Below are positions 54,105 to 63,809 of a stretch of 64,000 nucleotides of DNA, in pieces. The stretch spans positions 310,001 to 374,000 of the forward strand of contig NZ_JACOPF010000001.1 in assembly GCF_014287475.1 (NCBI RefSeq), in the 5' to 3' direction. Numbering within the stretch: position 1 is the stretch's first letter; the number at the start of each line of letters is the position of its first letter. The translations under genes and the position numbers were made by a program. The stretch comes from Mediterraneibacter hominis (lineage in GTDB: Bacteria > Bacillota > Clostridia > Lachnospirales > Lachnospiraceae). The notes below the pieces were generated by a model. That model saw only the letters and a list, made by a program, of their open reading frames with translations, was not told the origin of the DNA and did not search any database.

Positions 54105-54740
54105 TTAAAAAAAGTCTGGAAGCAGTGTGACTAGCTCAGAAAAAGTATGGATACTTACAGGCGCATCTTTTATTTCACCAAATCCGTAATCGGCATAGAT
54201 GAACGGGATGCCAGCCGCCTTACAAGCGTCATAATCCCCTTGGGTATCCCCGATATATACGGCATTTTTTAAATGGTTGCGCTCCATCAAAGTTAAGATG
54301 GTCTGGCTTTTTGGAGTCTGTGTCTGGCCGAAACAGAGCGTATCTGTTATAAAAGGCGTAATTTTCGTTGTCTCCAACAGCAGCTCAATATATCCGCACT
54401 GGCAGTTGCTGACAATGAAAAGGGGATATTTTTTGGAAAGAATAGAAAGTATTTCATATACCTTGTCATAGAGCCTGCCTGGCTGTGTCTTTAAAAGCCG
54501 GTTTTCGTATTCATAACATATATCTAGAATGGAGAGCCTGTCCTTCTCTGGCAAAGAAGGGAAAAGCGCGGCGGCAATTTCACTCATTGTTTTTCCAAAC
54601 AGATTTTTTAAGACAGCACCGTTGATTTCCAGATTCAAATGTGTATGCTGCTGTATTGCGTCTGTCCAGGCTTTTGCTACTGTATCGGTAGAATCCCACA
54701 GAGTACCGTCTACATCAAATATAATTCCAGTTGTAGTCAT
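54105..54740 (-). CDS. HAD hydrolase, phosphoglycolate phosphatase-like
   Basis: The protein has 211 residues. Motif I IFDVDGTLWDSTDTVAKAW, motif II IVSNCQ, motif III Lys in QTPKSQTI and motif IV YIGDTQGDYDACKAAG; C1-type helical cap. The substrate cannot be named. AAAGGAG precedes the ATG. Divergent from polA. Confidence 0.87.
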   Translation of the reverse strand: MTTTGIIFDVDGTLWDSTDTVAKAWTDAIQQHTHLNLEINGAVLKNLFGKTMSEIAAALFPSLPEKDRLSILDICYEYENRLLKTQPGRLYDKVYEILSILSKKYPLFIVSNCQCGYIELLLETTKITPFITDTLCFGQTQTPKSQTILTLMERNHLKNAVYIGDTQGDYDACKAAGIPFIYADYGFGEIKDAPVSIHTFSELVTLLPDFF

Positions 54741-54917
54741 GTTTTTTATAAACTCCTTTCTTTTTACCTTACACCACCGCTATCATAACATAAAAAGAGC
54801 CTTTTAAAAAGCGGGATTTTAGTGTATACTTGTCTCGTAGCGTTTTTGCCGGATGGTGAAAAACTATGTAAGCTTTAGAGACACAAATTTTATGAAAAGA
54901 CACAATGGAGATGGATA

Positions 54918-57533
54918 ATGAGAGAAAAAATCGTACTGATAGACGGTCATAGTATCTTAAACAGAGCTTTTTACGGGCTTCCCGATCTGACAAATGCAGA
55001 AGGACTGCATACGAATGCAATCTATGGTTTCTTAAATATTCTTTTTAAAATACTAGACGAGGAAAATCCGCAGTATCTTACGGTCACTTTCGACGTACAT
55101 GCGCCAACTTTTCGACATGAAATGTACGAACAGTACAAAGGAACGAGAAAGCCGATGGCGGAAGAGCTGCGTCAGCAGGTACCTGTGATAAAAGAAGTGC
55201 TTCAGGCAATGCAGATTGCGACGATTGAACAGGCGGGACTTGAGGCAGATGATCTTCTTGGAACGATTTCAGTCGATTGTGAGGCAAAAGGTCTGGATGT
55301 ATCTATTATTTCAGGGGATAGAGATACACTACAATTGGCAACAGAGCATGTGAAAATCCGAATTCCAAAGACAAAGCAGGGGAAGACGGAGATAGAGGAC
55401 TACTATGCTTCTGATGTTCTAGAAAAATATGGGGTGACTCCAGAAGAATTCATTGATGTAAAGGCACTGATGGGAGATACATCTGACAATATTCCAGGTG
55501 TGCCTGGGATTGGAGAGAAGACTGCGACAAAAATTATCCAGGAGTATAAAAATATAGAAAATGCGCATGAACATGCAGGAGAGTTAAAGCCGCCGCGGGC
55601 AGGAAAGAATTTGGCAGAGTACTGGGAACAGGCAAAATTAAGTAAAGTACTTGCCACTATCAATACACACGCAGAAATTGCGTTTGATTTGGAGGCGGCA
55701 AAGCATGGGAATATTTTTACAAAGGAAGCCTATGAGTATTTTCAGCGTCTTCAGTTTAAAAATCTGCTCGGCCGTTTTGACGTAGAGGCTTCGGCAAATG
55801 AGGTGGAAAAATATTTCAAAGAAGTGACGGATAAAAAAGCGATTGATGCGATTTTTGAAAAGGCATGTCAAGCGGATATAGTGGGGGCGGCAATCTCAAA
55901 GGATGCAGGAAATGTGCTTCCATTATTTTCGCATCCTTCAGGATATGGGCGGATAGCGCTTGCTTTTGGAAAGGAGCAGATATATTCGATTCCCTGTGAT
56001 ATGCATACAGACATGGAGTATCTCTTTAGCAGACTTTCCGAGGTCGCAGCACATGCCGGACTGTTTGTGATGTGTGATATAAAGCGTTACCTTGCATTAC
56101 TTCCAGGCATTGTAAGAGAGCGCTGCTTTGATGCTGTTATAGCAGCATATCTTTTGAATCCTTTAAAAAATGATTATACGTATGAAGACATAGCTAGAGA
56201 ACAGTTGCATTTGATGATAGATGAAAACATAGAGGAGTCCACCAAGGCTTGCTACGAGGCATATACGTGTTTAAAGGCGGTGGAGCCGATGTCAAAAAAA
56301 CTAAAAAATACAGGAATGTACAGGCTTTTTGAAGAGATTGAAATGCCGCTGTTATTTACGTTGTATGATATGGAGCGTGCAGGAATCAAAGTGGAGGCAG
56401 AGGAGCTGAAAATGTACGGCAGCCGTCTGGGAGAACAGATTGTACGGCTGGAAAGAGAAATATATGAAATGGCAGGGGAAGAATTTAATATTAATTCTCC
56501 GAAACAACTGGGCGTTATTTTATTTGACAAATTGAAAATGCCTCATGCCAAAAAAACAAAAACGGGGTATTCTACCGCGGCAGATGTTCTGGATAAGCTG
56601 GCGCCGGATTTCCCGATTGTAGCAAAGATTTTAGAGTACCGTCAGTTGGCAAAATTAAAGTCCACATATGCAGATGGATTGGCCAATTTTATCGGTAAGG
56701 ACGGAAGGATTCACGGAACGTTTAACCAGACGATTACGGCGACTGGACGGATTAGCAGTACAGAGCCGAATTTGCAGAATATACCAGTACGTATGGAATT
56801 GGGAAGGCTGATTCGAAAGGTATTTGTGCCAGAAGAGGGATTCGTTTTTGTAGATGCTGATTATTCTCAGATAGAACTTCGTATTCTTGCACATTGCTCG
56901 GGAGACGCCCAGCTTATTCAGGCATACAGGGAAGCGAAGGATATTCACAGGATGACAGCGTCCCAGGTATTTCACACGCCGTTTGAGAAAGTGACGGATT
57001 TGCAGAGGAGAAATGCAAAGGCGGTGAACTTTGGGATTGTATATGGAATCAGCTCTTTTGGTCTGAGTCAGGACTTAAGTATTACAAGAAAAGAAGCGGC
57101 AAAATATATCGAACATTATTTTGAGACGTACCCGGGTGTGAAAGTATTTTTAGATGATACAGTAAATCAGGCGAAGGAAAAAGGATATGTGTCTACCTTG
57201 TTTGGAAGACGCAGACCTGTTCCGGAACTGAAGTCCAGTAACTTTATGCAGCGTTCTTTTGGTGAAAGAGTAGCAATGAATGCACCGATTCAAGGTACAG
57301 CGGCAGACATTATTAAAGTGGCGATGATTGGTGTGGACAGAGAGTTGAAGCGGCGTAAGCTAAAGTCCAGGCTGATATTGCAGGTTCACGACGAGCTTTT
57401 GATTGAGGCAGAAAAGGGAGAGCTGGCTCAAGTGAAGGAAATCTTGGCAGAACAGATGGAAAAAGCAGCAGATTTAAAGGTGCCGCTGATTGTGGACATG
57501 CATACAGGACAGAGCTGGTATGAGGCAAAGTAG
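54918..57533 (+). CDS. polA: DNA polymerase I
   Basis: The protein has 871 residues. 5'-nuclease domain about 1-290 (LIDGHSILNRAFYG, EADDLLGT, SGDRDTLQLA). The middle domain (about 300-480) occupies the place of the proofreading exonuclease but lacks the DxE and later acidic motifs, so proofreading is probably lost as in Taq and B. stearothermophilus enzymes. Polymerase domain to the end: DADYSQIELRILAH, RRNAKAVNFGIVYGIS and LQVHDELLIEA. AGATGGATA precedes the ATG. coaE begins 49 bases later. Confidence 0.96.
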   Translation: MREKIVLIDGHSILNRAFYGLPDLTNAEGLHTNAIYGFLNILFKILDEENPQYLTVTFDVHAPTFRHEMYEQYKGTRKPMAEELRQQVPVIKEVLQAMQIATIEQAGLEADDLLGTISVDCEAKGLDVSIISGDRDTLQLATEHVKIRIPKTKQGKTEIEDYYASDVLEKYGVTPEEFIDVKALMGDTSDNIPGVPGIGEKTATKIIQEYKNIENAHEHAGELKPPRAGKNLAEYWEQAKLSKVLATINTHAEIAFDLEAAKHGNIFTKEAYEYFQRLQFKNLLGRFDVEASANEVEKYFKEVTDKKAIDAIFEKACQADIVGAAISKDAGNVLPLFSHPSGYGRIALAFGKEQIYSIPCDMHTDMEYLFSRLSEVAAHAGLFVMCDIKRYLALLPGIVRERCFDAVIAAYLLNPLKNDYTYEDIAREQLHLMIDENIEESTKACYEAYTCLKAVEPMSKKLKNTGMYRLFEEIEMPLLFTLYDMERAGIKVEAEELKMYGSRLGEQIVRLEREIYEMAGEEFNINSPKQLGVILFDKLKMPHAKKTKTGYSTAADVLDKLAPDFPIVAKILEYRQLAKLKSTYADGLANFIGKDGRIHGTFNQTITATGRISSTEPNLQNIPVRMELGRLIRKVFVPEEGFVFVDADYSQIELRILAHCSGDAQLIQAYREAKDIHRMTASQVFHTPFEKVTDLQRRNAKAVNFGIVYGISSFGLSQDLSITRKEAAKYIEHYFETYPGVKVFLDDTVNQAKEKGYVSTLFGRRRPVPELKSSNFMQRSFGERVAMNAPIQGTAADIIKVAMIGVDRELKRRKLKSRLILQVHDELLIEAEKGELAQVKEILAEQMEKAADLKVPLIVDMHTGQSWYEAK

Positions 57534-57582
57534 CAGACGAAAAGGAATGGACGCAAGTAGAAAGGAAGCCATAAGGCAGGAT

Positions 57583-58167
57583 ATGAAAATTATCGGAGTG
57601 ACAGGCGGCATTGGCAGCGGAAAGAGTGAAGTGCTTTTGCTTTTAAAGACAAAATATAAGGCATATGTCTGCCAGCTGGATGAAGTGGCAAAAAATTTGC
57701 AAAGGCGGGGAACAGACTGTTACAGAAAGATTATAGCAGAGTTTGGAGAAGATGTTCTGCGTGCAGACGGAGAACTGGAACGACAGAAGCTAAGCGAAAA
57801 AGTATTTGAAAATGCAGATAAATTAAAAGTATTGAATGAGATTGTGCATCCGGAAGTAAAAGCATGGGTATGTTCTGATATAGAGAGACAGAAAAAGAAA
57901 GGGCAAAAGTTCTATGTCATAGAGGCAGCCCTGCTTATTGAGGCGGGATATAAGGACATCTGTGATGAAATATGGTATATCTATGTGCCAGAGAAGATAC
58001 GTATGGAGAGGCTGAAAATGTCCAGAGGATATACGGAGGAAAAGACGAAAAAAATATTTGCCTCTCAGCTTAGTGAGGAAACATTTAGAGAAAACTGTAC
58101 CATTGTAATTGACAACAGTGGTACATTTGAAAATACAGTAAGACAAATAGGAGACAGATTGTTATGA
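57583..58167 (+). CDS. coaE: Dephospho-CoA kinase
   Basis: The protein has 194 residues. P-loop GVTGGIGSGKSEV at the start; the LID region and DEVAKNLQRRG match the family. It catalyses the last step of CoA synthesis. ATG 57583 places the P-loop at the usual position; ATG 57547 or 57519 would add 12-21 basic residues. polA-coaE is a common Firmicutes pair. The stop overlaps the next start (ATGA). Confidence 0.92.
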   Translation: MKIIGVTGGIGSGKSEVLLLLKTKYKAYVCQLDEVAKNLQRRGTDCYRKIIAEFGEDVLRADGELERQKLSEKVFENADKLKVLNEIVHPEVKAWVCSDIERQKKKGQKFYVIEAALLIEAGYKDICDEIWYIYVPEKIRMERLKMSRGYTEEKTKKIFASQLSEETFRENCTIVIDNSGTFENTVRQIGDRLL

Positions 58168-58961
58168 GAATGTGCAGTATTGCCAGCGGAAGCAGTGGAA
58201 ACTGTATTTATGTGGGAAGTAATCATACGCATCTGCTTGTGGATACGGGAATCAGCAAAAAGAGAATTGACGCGGGATTAAAAGAATTGGAAATCAAAGG
58301 AGAAGAATTGGATGGTATTCTGATTACCCATGAACATTCAGATCATATACAAGGATTGGGGGTGTTCAGCAGAAAATATGAGATACCAATATACGCCACA
58401 CCAGGAACGATTCAGGGGATTTTGTCATATGCAGGACTTGGAAAGGTGCCGGAAGGGTTGTTCCATCCGATTCATACAGATGTGGAGCTTTGTTTAGGTG
58501 ATATTCGTATTCATCCTTTTTCGATTTCCCACGATGCGAACGAGCCATGTGGCTATCGGATGGAGTGCGGGAATAAAGCGGTGGCAGTAGCGACAGATCT
58601 AGGAGTGTATGATGCGTATACAGTAGAAAATTTAAAAAATCTGGATGCGGTTCTGCTGGAAGCAAACCATGATATACATATGCTGGAGGTAGGTGGTTAT
58701 CCTTATTATCTGAAACAGAGGATTCTCGGCGAAAAGGGGCATCTTTCAAATGAATTGTCAGGAAGGCTCCTTTGTGATATACTACATGATAATTTGAATC
58801 ATATTATTCTTGGGCATTTAAGCAAAGAGAATAATTATGCGAAACTGGCATATGAGACAGTAAAACTGGAAGTAACGCTGGCAGACAATGAATATAAAGG
58901 AGATGACCTCGATATGTTTGTGGCGAAAAGAGATGCTATTTCAGATATTATTATAGTTTAA
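58164..58961 (+). CDS. Metallo-beta-lactamase-fold hydrolase, WalJ/YycJ-like
   Basis: The protein has 265 residues. The opening MCSIASGSSGNCIYVGS and the metal motif THEHSDHIQGL, followed by SHDANEPCGY and EANHD, match YycJ/WalJ, a nuclease-like MBL protein linked to cell-wall or DNA-repair control in Firmicutes. Usually walJ lies in the walRK operon; here it is coupled to coaE, and no walK or walR is present. Confidence 0.88.
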   Translation: MRMCSIASGSSGNCIYVGSNHTHLLVDTGISKKRIDAGLKELEIKGEELDGILITHEHSDHIQGLGVFSRKYEIPIYATPGTIQGILSYAGLGKVPEGLFHPIHTDVELCLGDIRIHPFSISHDANEPCGYRMECGNKAVAVATDLGVYDAYTVENLKNLDAVLLEANHDIHMLEVGGYPYYLKQRILGEKGHLSNELSGRLLCDILHDNLNHIILGHLSKENNYAKLAYETVKLEVTLADNEYKGDDLDMFVAKRDAISDIIIV

Positions 58962-58981
58962 GCACAGTGAGGAGAAAAATT

Positions 58982-59254
58982 ATGAAAAAATGTATTGTGA
59001 CAGTGCTGGGGAAAGATACAGTAGGAATTATTGCAAAGGTGTGCGCCTATTTGGCGGAAAATGAAATTAATATTTTAGATATTTCTCAGACGATTATCCA
59101 GGGATATTTCAACATGATGATGATTGTGGATGTGACAGATATGAAGAAAGACTTTAAGGTAGTCTGTGATGAGCTTACTGTAATTGGAGAAGAGATTGGG
59201 GTGAAGATCCATTGCCAGAGAGAAGAGATTTTTGAAAAAATGCACAGGTTGTAA
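58982..59254 (+). CDS. ACT-domain protein, UPF0237
   Basis: The protein has 90 residues, a single ACT domain: CIVTVLGKDTVGIIAKVCAYLAENEINILDISQTII, a fold that binds amino acids. ATG 58982 follows GAGGAG. In Firmicutes it is normally beside the UPF0210 gene, as here, and probably regulates it. Confidence 0.9.
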   Translation: MKKCIVTVLGKDTVGIIAKVCAYLAENEINILDISQTIIQGYFNMMMIVDVTDMKKDFKVVCDELTVIGEEIGVKIHCQREEIFEKMHRL

Positions 59255-59288
59255 GTAAGCATAAGTTGATGAAGGCGAGGAAAGCAAC

Positions 59289-60653
59289 ATGATTAATATG
59301 TATGAAGTATCAGAAACAAATAAAATGATCGAGCATGAGAACTTGGATGTACGTACCATTACACTGGGTATCAGCCTTTTAGATTGTATAGATTCTGATT
59401 TAAAGGAACTAAACCGGAAAATATATGAAAAGATTACTTCAACAGCAGAAAAGCTTGTGTCGACAGGGGCGGATATTGAAAAAGAATTCGGGATCCCGAT
59501 CGTGAATAAAAGAATTTCTGTTACCCCGATTGCGCTGGTAGGAGCCGCGGCATGCAAAGGGACGGAGGACTTTGTAAGTATTGCAGAAACACTGGATAAA
59601 GCTGCAAAAGAAGTAGGCGTGAATTTTATCGGCGGATATTCAGCATTGGTGTCCAAAGCAATGACAAAGAGCGATGAATATTTAATTCGTTCTATTCCGC
59701 AGGCACTTGCCCAGACAGAACGGATCTGTAGTTCTGTCAATGTAGGTTCCACTAAGACAGGGATTAATATGGATGCGGTGCGGCTTTGCGGGGAGATTGT
59801 AAAAGAAACGGCAGAGGCGACAAAAGAGAAAGATTCTCTTGGATGTGCAAAGCTGGTGATATTTTGTAATGCTCCAGATGACAACCCCTTTATGGCAGGA
59901 GCCTTTCTGGGAGTGACAGAGGCAGACGCTGTGATCAATGTAGGAGTAAGCGGCCCGGGTGTTGTCAAGAAAGCGCTGGAGAAGGTGCGGGGAAAAGGAT
60001 TTGAGGAATTGTGCGAGACGATCAAAAAGACTGCATTTAAAGTTACCAGAGTCGGACAGCTTGTGGCAAAGGAAGCATCGGAGAGATTAGGAGTTCCTTT
60101 TGGGATTGTGGACTTGTCGCTTGCACCGACGCCGGCAATCGGAGACAGTGTAGCAGAAATATTGGAAGAAATCGGACTCGAAAGAGTGGGAGCTCCGGGA
60201 ACGACAGCGGCGCTTGCCATGCTCAATGACCAGGTGAAAAAAGGCGGCGTGATGGCATCCTCCTATGTAGGCGGACTAAGCGGCGCATTTATTCCGGTCA
60301 GCGAAGACCAGGGAATGATCGACGCTGTCAATGCAAAAGCTCTGACACTTGAAAAACTAGAAGCAATGACCTGTGTATGCTCAGTAGGACTTGACATGAT
60401 AGCAATTCCGGGCAAGACTTCTTCGAGTACAATCGCCGGCATTATTGCAGATGAAATGGCAATCGGCATGGTAAATCAAAAGACAACGGCTGTAAGGCTG
60501 ATTCCTGTGATTGGGAAGGATGTTGGAGATACAGCAGAGTTTGGCGGACTTTTAGGATATGCACCGATTATGCCTGTAAACGAATTTGGATGCGAGGCAT
60601 TTGTCAGCAGAAAGGGACGGATTCCAGCTCCAATTCATAGCTTTAAGAACTAA
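59289..60653 (+). CDS. PFL family protein, UPF0210/DUF711
   Basis: The protein has 454 residues, soluble. [55 protein letters not shown] and [44 protein letters not shown] are typical of this family. Its structure is related to glycyl-radical-type barrels without the radical loop; its function is unknown. GAGGAAAG precedes the ATG. Paired with the ACT gene 34 bases upstream. Confidence 0.9.
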   Translation: MINMYEVSETNKMIEHENLDVRTITLGISLLDCIDSDLKELNRKIYEKITSTAEKLVSTGADIEKEFGIPIVNKRISVTPIALVGAAACKGTEDFVSIAETLDKAAKEVGVNFIGGYSALVSKAMTKSDEYLIRSIPQALAQTERICSSVNVGSTKTGINMDAVRLCGEIVKETAEATKEKDSLGCAKLVIFCNAPDDNPFMAGAFLGVTEADAVINVGVSGPGVVKKALEKVRGKGFEELCETIKKTAFKVTRVGQLVAKEASERLGVPFGIVDLSLAPTPAIGDSVAEILEEIGLERVGAPGTTAALAMLNDQVKKGGVMASSYVGGLSGAFIPVSEDQGMIDAVNAKALTLEKLEAMTCVCSVGLDMIAIPGKTSSSTIAGIIADEMAIGMVNQKTTAVRLIPVIGKDVGDTAEFGGLLGYAPIMPVNEFGCEAFVSRKGRIPAPIHSFKN

Positions 60654-60668
60654 GATGAGGGAAAGGTT

Positions 60669-61529
60669 ATGAAAAAAATAGCAGTTGTAACAGACAGCAA
60701 CAGTGGAATTACACAGAAAAAAGGAAAAGACATGGGGATTTTTGTTGTCCCAATGCCGTTTTTTATCGATGGGGAGTTATATCTGGAGGACATCAACCTT
60801 ACCCAGGAAGAATTCTATAAGAAATTGGCAGAGGATTCTAATATATCTACTTCCCAGCCGGCACCGGGGGAAGTGATGAATCTGTGGGAGAGCCTTTTGA
60901 ATGAATTTGATGCAATTGTGCATATTCCAATGTCCAGTGGGTTGAGCAGTACCTGTGAAACAGCAATTACGCTGGCAGAAAATTATGAGGGACGTGTTCA
61001 GGTCGTGGACAATCAAAGAATTTCTGTCACGCAGGAGCAGGCTGTAATAGATGCACTTCATTTGGCAGGGGCGGGGAAAAGCGCTAAGGAAATAAAGGAG
61101 ATCCTGGAAAAAGAAAAATTAGAGTCTAGTATTTATATTACAGTGGATACCTTGAAATATTTGAAAAAGGGCGGAAGAATAACCCCTGCAGCGGCGGCGC
61201 TTGGAACCGTTTTAAATTTGAAGCCTGTGTTGCAGATACAGGGTGAAAAGCTGGACGCCTATGCAAAGGTAAGAGGCTGGAAGGCTGCAAAGCGCACGAT
61301 GCTGGAGGCGGTTGAGAAAGACATAAACGGACGCTTTGCCGGAAAAGAAGATAAATTAGTATTGGGAATGGCTTATACATGCGGTGTGGAAGAGGCAAAA
61401 GAGTGGAGAGAAGAAATTCATGCCAGATTCCCGCAGTATGAAATCATGGAAGCTCCCCTTTCTCTAAGCGTGGCATGCCATATCGGTCCAGGGGCGATGG
61501 CAGTCACATGTACAAAGAAAGTGAACTAG
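60669..61529 (+). CDS. DegV-family fatty-acid-binding protein
   Basis: The protein has 286 residues. TDSNSGIT at the start, ISTSQPAPGEV, IPMSSGLSSTCETA and the C-terminal SVACHIGPGAMAV form the fatty-acid pocket seen in DegV/FakB structures. FakB partners present fatty acids to the kinase FakA; no fakA is in the window. AGGGAAAGG precedes the ATG, 15 bases after the PFL gene. Confidence 0.92.
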   Translation: MKKIAVVTDSNSGITQKKGKDMGIFVVPMPFFIDGELYLEDINLTQEEFYKKLAEDSNISTSQPAPGEVMNLWESLLNEFDAIVHIPMSSGLSSTCETAITLAENYEGRVQVVDNQRISVTQEQAVIDALHLAGAGKSAKEIKEILEKEKLESSIYITVDTLKYLKKGGRITPAAAALGTVLNLKPVLQIQGEKLDAYAKVRGWKAAKRTMLEAVEKDINGRFAGKEDKLVLGMAYTCGVEEAKEWREEIHARFPQYEIMEAPLSLSVACHIGPGAMAVTCTKKVN

Positions 61530-61540
61530 ACTGCGGAAGC

Positions 61541-61790
61541 TGACAAAATGATACGCGCAAGAGGGCATGTATTGCAACGTTCGTCAGGGCTTTGCCGGAA
61601 TTCCCCGCTCATGCAAAGCATCTCTTTCACACGCACACTTTCGCCAGCTTAAGTTTATAGTTCCAGGTAGAAAAAATCGGCTTCACGCTGCTATACATTT
61701 CCAATTGGAAGTAAACAAATTTTTCTAATTGGGAACTCGCGGCAGCGTAAAGTCGATTTCTTTTTAATGAAATTTAACTAACAAAGCTGC
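61541..61790 (-). repeat. Dispersed element B, copy 2 (inverted)
   Basis: Reverse-complement copy of 22591-22839. The hairpin core AGCAGCGTGAAGCCGATTT and the CAAAGCATCTCTTTCACAC segment are shared. Where the hairpin arm differs (C to T), pairing is kept as G-U. The adjacent 61789-61820 matches the outer end of element A (22345-22370), so the A-B junction is also shared. Confidence 0.75.
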
Positions 61791-61820
61791 GTACTTTCTT
61801 CTGTCAAAGTTTTTCTTCCA

Positions 61821-61993
61821 AACAAGGAAAGCATTTTTCATATTGTCTGATAGTTATTGCTCCCTTTATAGTAATACTAGCAGTATTCATATGCTATTAT
61901 TGTTTTTATCATTAAGGACGATTTTACTACAAATCCCAGTTTCGTCAATTTAATAATGGTAATATTAAGCAGTTGTCTTTAGAGATGAACTTC
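61821..61993. other. A/T-rich intergenic stretch
   Basis: No gene seen. It contains the small palindrome AATACT-AGC-AGTATT and scattered TATAGT-like boxes without a partner. Confidence 0.4.
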
Positions 61994-62033
61994 TTTTATA
62001 AATGAAAGGCACCTTTGTCTTTCATTTATAAAA
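61994..62033. terminator. Terminator of the minus-strand membrane ORF
   Basis: Perfect 15-base stem (left arm TTTTATAAATGAAAG, 61994-62008; right arm 62019-62033) with a 10-base loop, A/T-rich at both ends so usable from either strand. Confidence 0.75.
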
Positions 62034-62036
62034 TTT

Positions 62037-62387
62037 TTACATTGCATGGAAACCGCCTGCATAAATATCCGCCGTCCATAAATAACTAAAACTACTAAAC
62101 AGAAAAATCGAGAAACTTATAGCATAAATAATAGTCTTTATTGGAGTATCACTCTTTTCTTCCTTTTTAATGTAATCTATAATAATATTCAATAAAAATA
62201 TAATGCTCCATAAAAGTAATAAAAAGGGCTGTATTTTACCAACGATAGTGCACAGCAAATTTAGTGCACTAAAAATTAGTAAGCTGGCAGTCGTTAGCAT
62301 GAATATAGTAAATAGTATATGCTTACATTTTTTTAAATACAATGGCAGCGTCGAGTTGGTTTTCTCGGCTTCCTCCTTTCTAAGCAA
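62037..62387 (-). CDS. Small membrane protein of unknown function, uncertain start
   Basis: The frame allows 116 residues with three or four hydrophobic helices. It is more A/T-rich than its neighbours and not recognised. The only upstream start is TTG 62387, and the strong AAAGGAGG lies inside the frame at codons 3-5, with no ATG, GTG or TTG at usable distance after it. The gene may therefore have a non-standard start or be damaged at its 5' end. It lies 39 bases after tmcAL and ends at a strong terminator. Confidence 0.45.
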   Translation of the reverse strand: MLRKEEAEKTNSTLPLYLKKCKHILFTIFMLTTASLLIFSALNLLCTIVGKIQPFLLLLWSIIFLLNIIIDYIKKEEKSDTPIKTIIYAISFSIFLFSSFSYLWTADIYAGGFHAM

Positions 62388-62426
62388 ACAAGCAAATTTA
62401 TATTGTGATAATGGTTCTATTATAAT

Positions 62427-63713
62427 TTACACTTTTATAACAGGCTGATTGTATTCATTTGCGAAAGCTGTTTTATATTTATCTGTTATGACAGAGGTAT
62501 AGAGATTGGAGGCTAATATGTCTTGTGTGAGCATTTTTTTTGCTGTTCCTGTAAGTGCCTCTATATCGGTGGAACGGACAAGAAGCGGCAGGGAGCTTTT
62601 TTTGGAAATGAGAGGAAGTATTTTTTCTCTGTCTTTTCGAAATCCTAAAAGGCGGGCATAAAAATGTCCTCCTTGCTGCGTGGATGTTTCTATATTTTCT
62701 TTTTTTATGCCGAGCATAATATGGAGGAGGGCGCGGTTAATTCTTGTCTGTGTGACTTCCCTGGTTTTGAGCAGTTCACAGAACTGTTTATAGTTAAAGA
62801 AATCATTTAAACAAGAACAGATACGGTTGGCAAGTTCTTCTGAAACATCATTGTAGCGTATGAATTCTTTTGGTTTTTTATTCAGCAGTTTATACTTTAA
62901 TATCAATGAAAAATCATTTTGATATACAGGATAAAGGACATGGTGATAATCCTTTAAAAGTTCCAGACAGCAGGAGGGAACCTGGCTTTCCAATTCACCT
63001 AATATGTTGGAAAAAGGAGTGTTTTCAAAGGTGGAACCAAAGCTGCTCGTGTGTATAGAAGAACTAGAGTAGGCAAGCAGGGAACGAATGGCGGAGGCGG
63101 AGCTGTACTGACTGCTTAATGCAGTGTCATGGTAGTGGGATTCTTTTCGTTTGATTGTATATGGACGAATAGAGCTTTTTATTTTTTTTAACGCCTTTAA
63201 ATATTCAATGCCAAGGATATTGTTGGGATCATTGAGAAGAAAGGCGCGGTCTTTTGAACCGCTGTATGCCGCAAGAGCCTCTTGTCTCGCAGCCGGGAAA
63301 GATTTGCCTTCTTTTAGTTCGGCCTGAAGGCGCTGCCTGTACTGCGGCGGTTCTTCTAAAAGAATATCTGCAATTGTGTTTAAGCCTTCTAAATCGTTAC
63401 ATTCACTGCCAAAGCAGAGTGCGTCTACAATATTCAGGCGGTCCAGAAAAGAGACGGCACCGCGGGCAAACAATTCAGCGCTTCCTGTGGCATAGCAGAC
63501 GGGAAGTTCAAAAACAGCACTCGCACCGCATTTGAGTGCCATTTCCGCCCGCAGACGTTTGGGCATAACAGCAGGGGTTCCTCGCTGCACATAATCCCCA
63601 CTCATAATGACAATGGCTGTATCGGCGCCTGTAATACGTTTCGCTTCTTCAATATGGTAACGGTGTCCGTTGTGGAAAGGATTATATTCTGTAATTAAAC
63701 CGACAATTTTCAT
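62427..63713 (-). CDS. tmcAL: tRNA(Met) cytidine acetate ligase
   Basis: The protein has 428 residues. The nucleotidyltransferase motif EYNPFHNGHRYHIEEA is at the start, with MSGDYVQRGTPAV, FGSECND and the SSASAIRSLL block. TmcAL makes N4-acetylcytidine at the wobble base of elongator tRNA-Met from acetate and ATP. ATG 63713 follows AAGGAGA; a longer frame reaching 63806 would add 31 residues past the ribosome site and overlap the divergent promoter. Confidence 0.92.
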   Translation of the reverse strand: MKIVGLITEYNPFHNGHRYHIEEAKRITGADTAIVIMSGDYVQRGTPAVMPKRLRAEMALKCGASAVFELPVCYATGSAELFARGAVSFLDRLNIVDALCFGSECNDLEGLNTIADILLEEPPQYRQRLQAELKEGKSFPAARQEALAAYSGSKDRAFLLNDPNNILGIEYLKALKKIKSSIRPYTIKRKESHYHDTALSSQYSSASAIRSLLAYSSSSIHTSSFGSTFENTPFSNILGELESQVPSCCLELLKDYHHVLYPVYQNDFSLILKYKLLNKKPKEFIRYNDVSEELANRICSCLNDFFNYKQFCELLKTREVTQTRINRALLHIMLGIKKENIETSTQQGGHFYARLLGFRKDREKILPLISKKSSLPLLVRSTDIEALTGTAKKMLTQDILASNLYTSVITDKYKTAFANEYNQPVIKV

Positions 63714-63723
63714 AAGAATCTCC

Positions 63724-63752
63724 TTGTATATAAATATATGAACTATTATACT
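63724..63752 (+). promoter_or_regulatory. Possible mgtE promoter
   Basis: TTGTAT 63724-63729, 17 bases, TATACT 63747-63752; a TATAAT on the other strand overlaps it and may serve tmcAL. Confidence 0.45.
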
Positions 63753-63809
63753 ATAAAAAGACAGGCTGATGGTAGAAAAATCATTGAAGAAAGAGGGTGC
63801 GGGCATAAA

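Noticed and set aside
59075..60226. A 383-residue open frame on the minus strand
   Set aside because: It lies opposite the PFL/UPF0210 gene, has a low-complexity Ser/Ala/Thr composition, no ribosome site and no recognisable domain.
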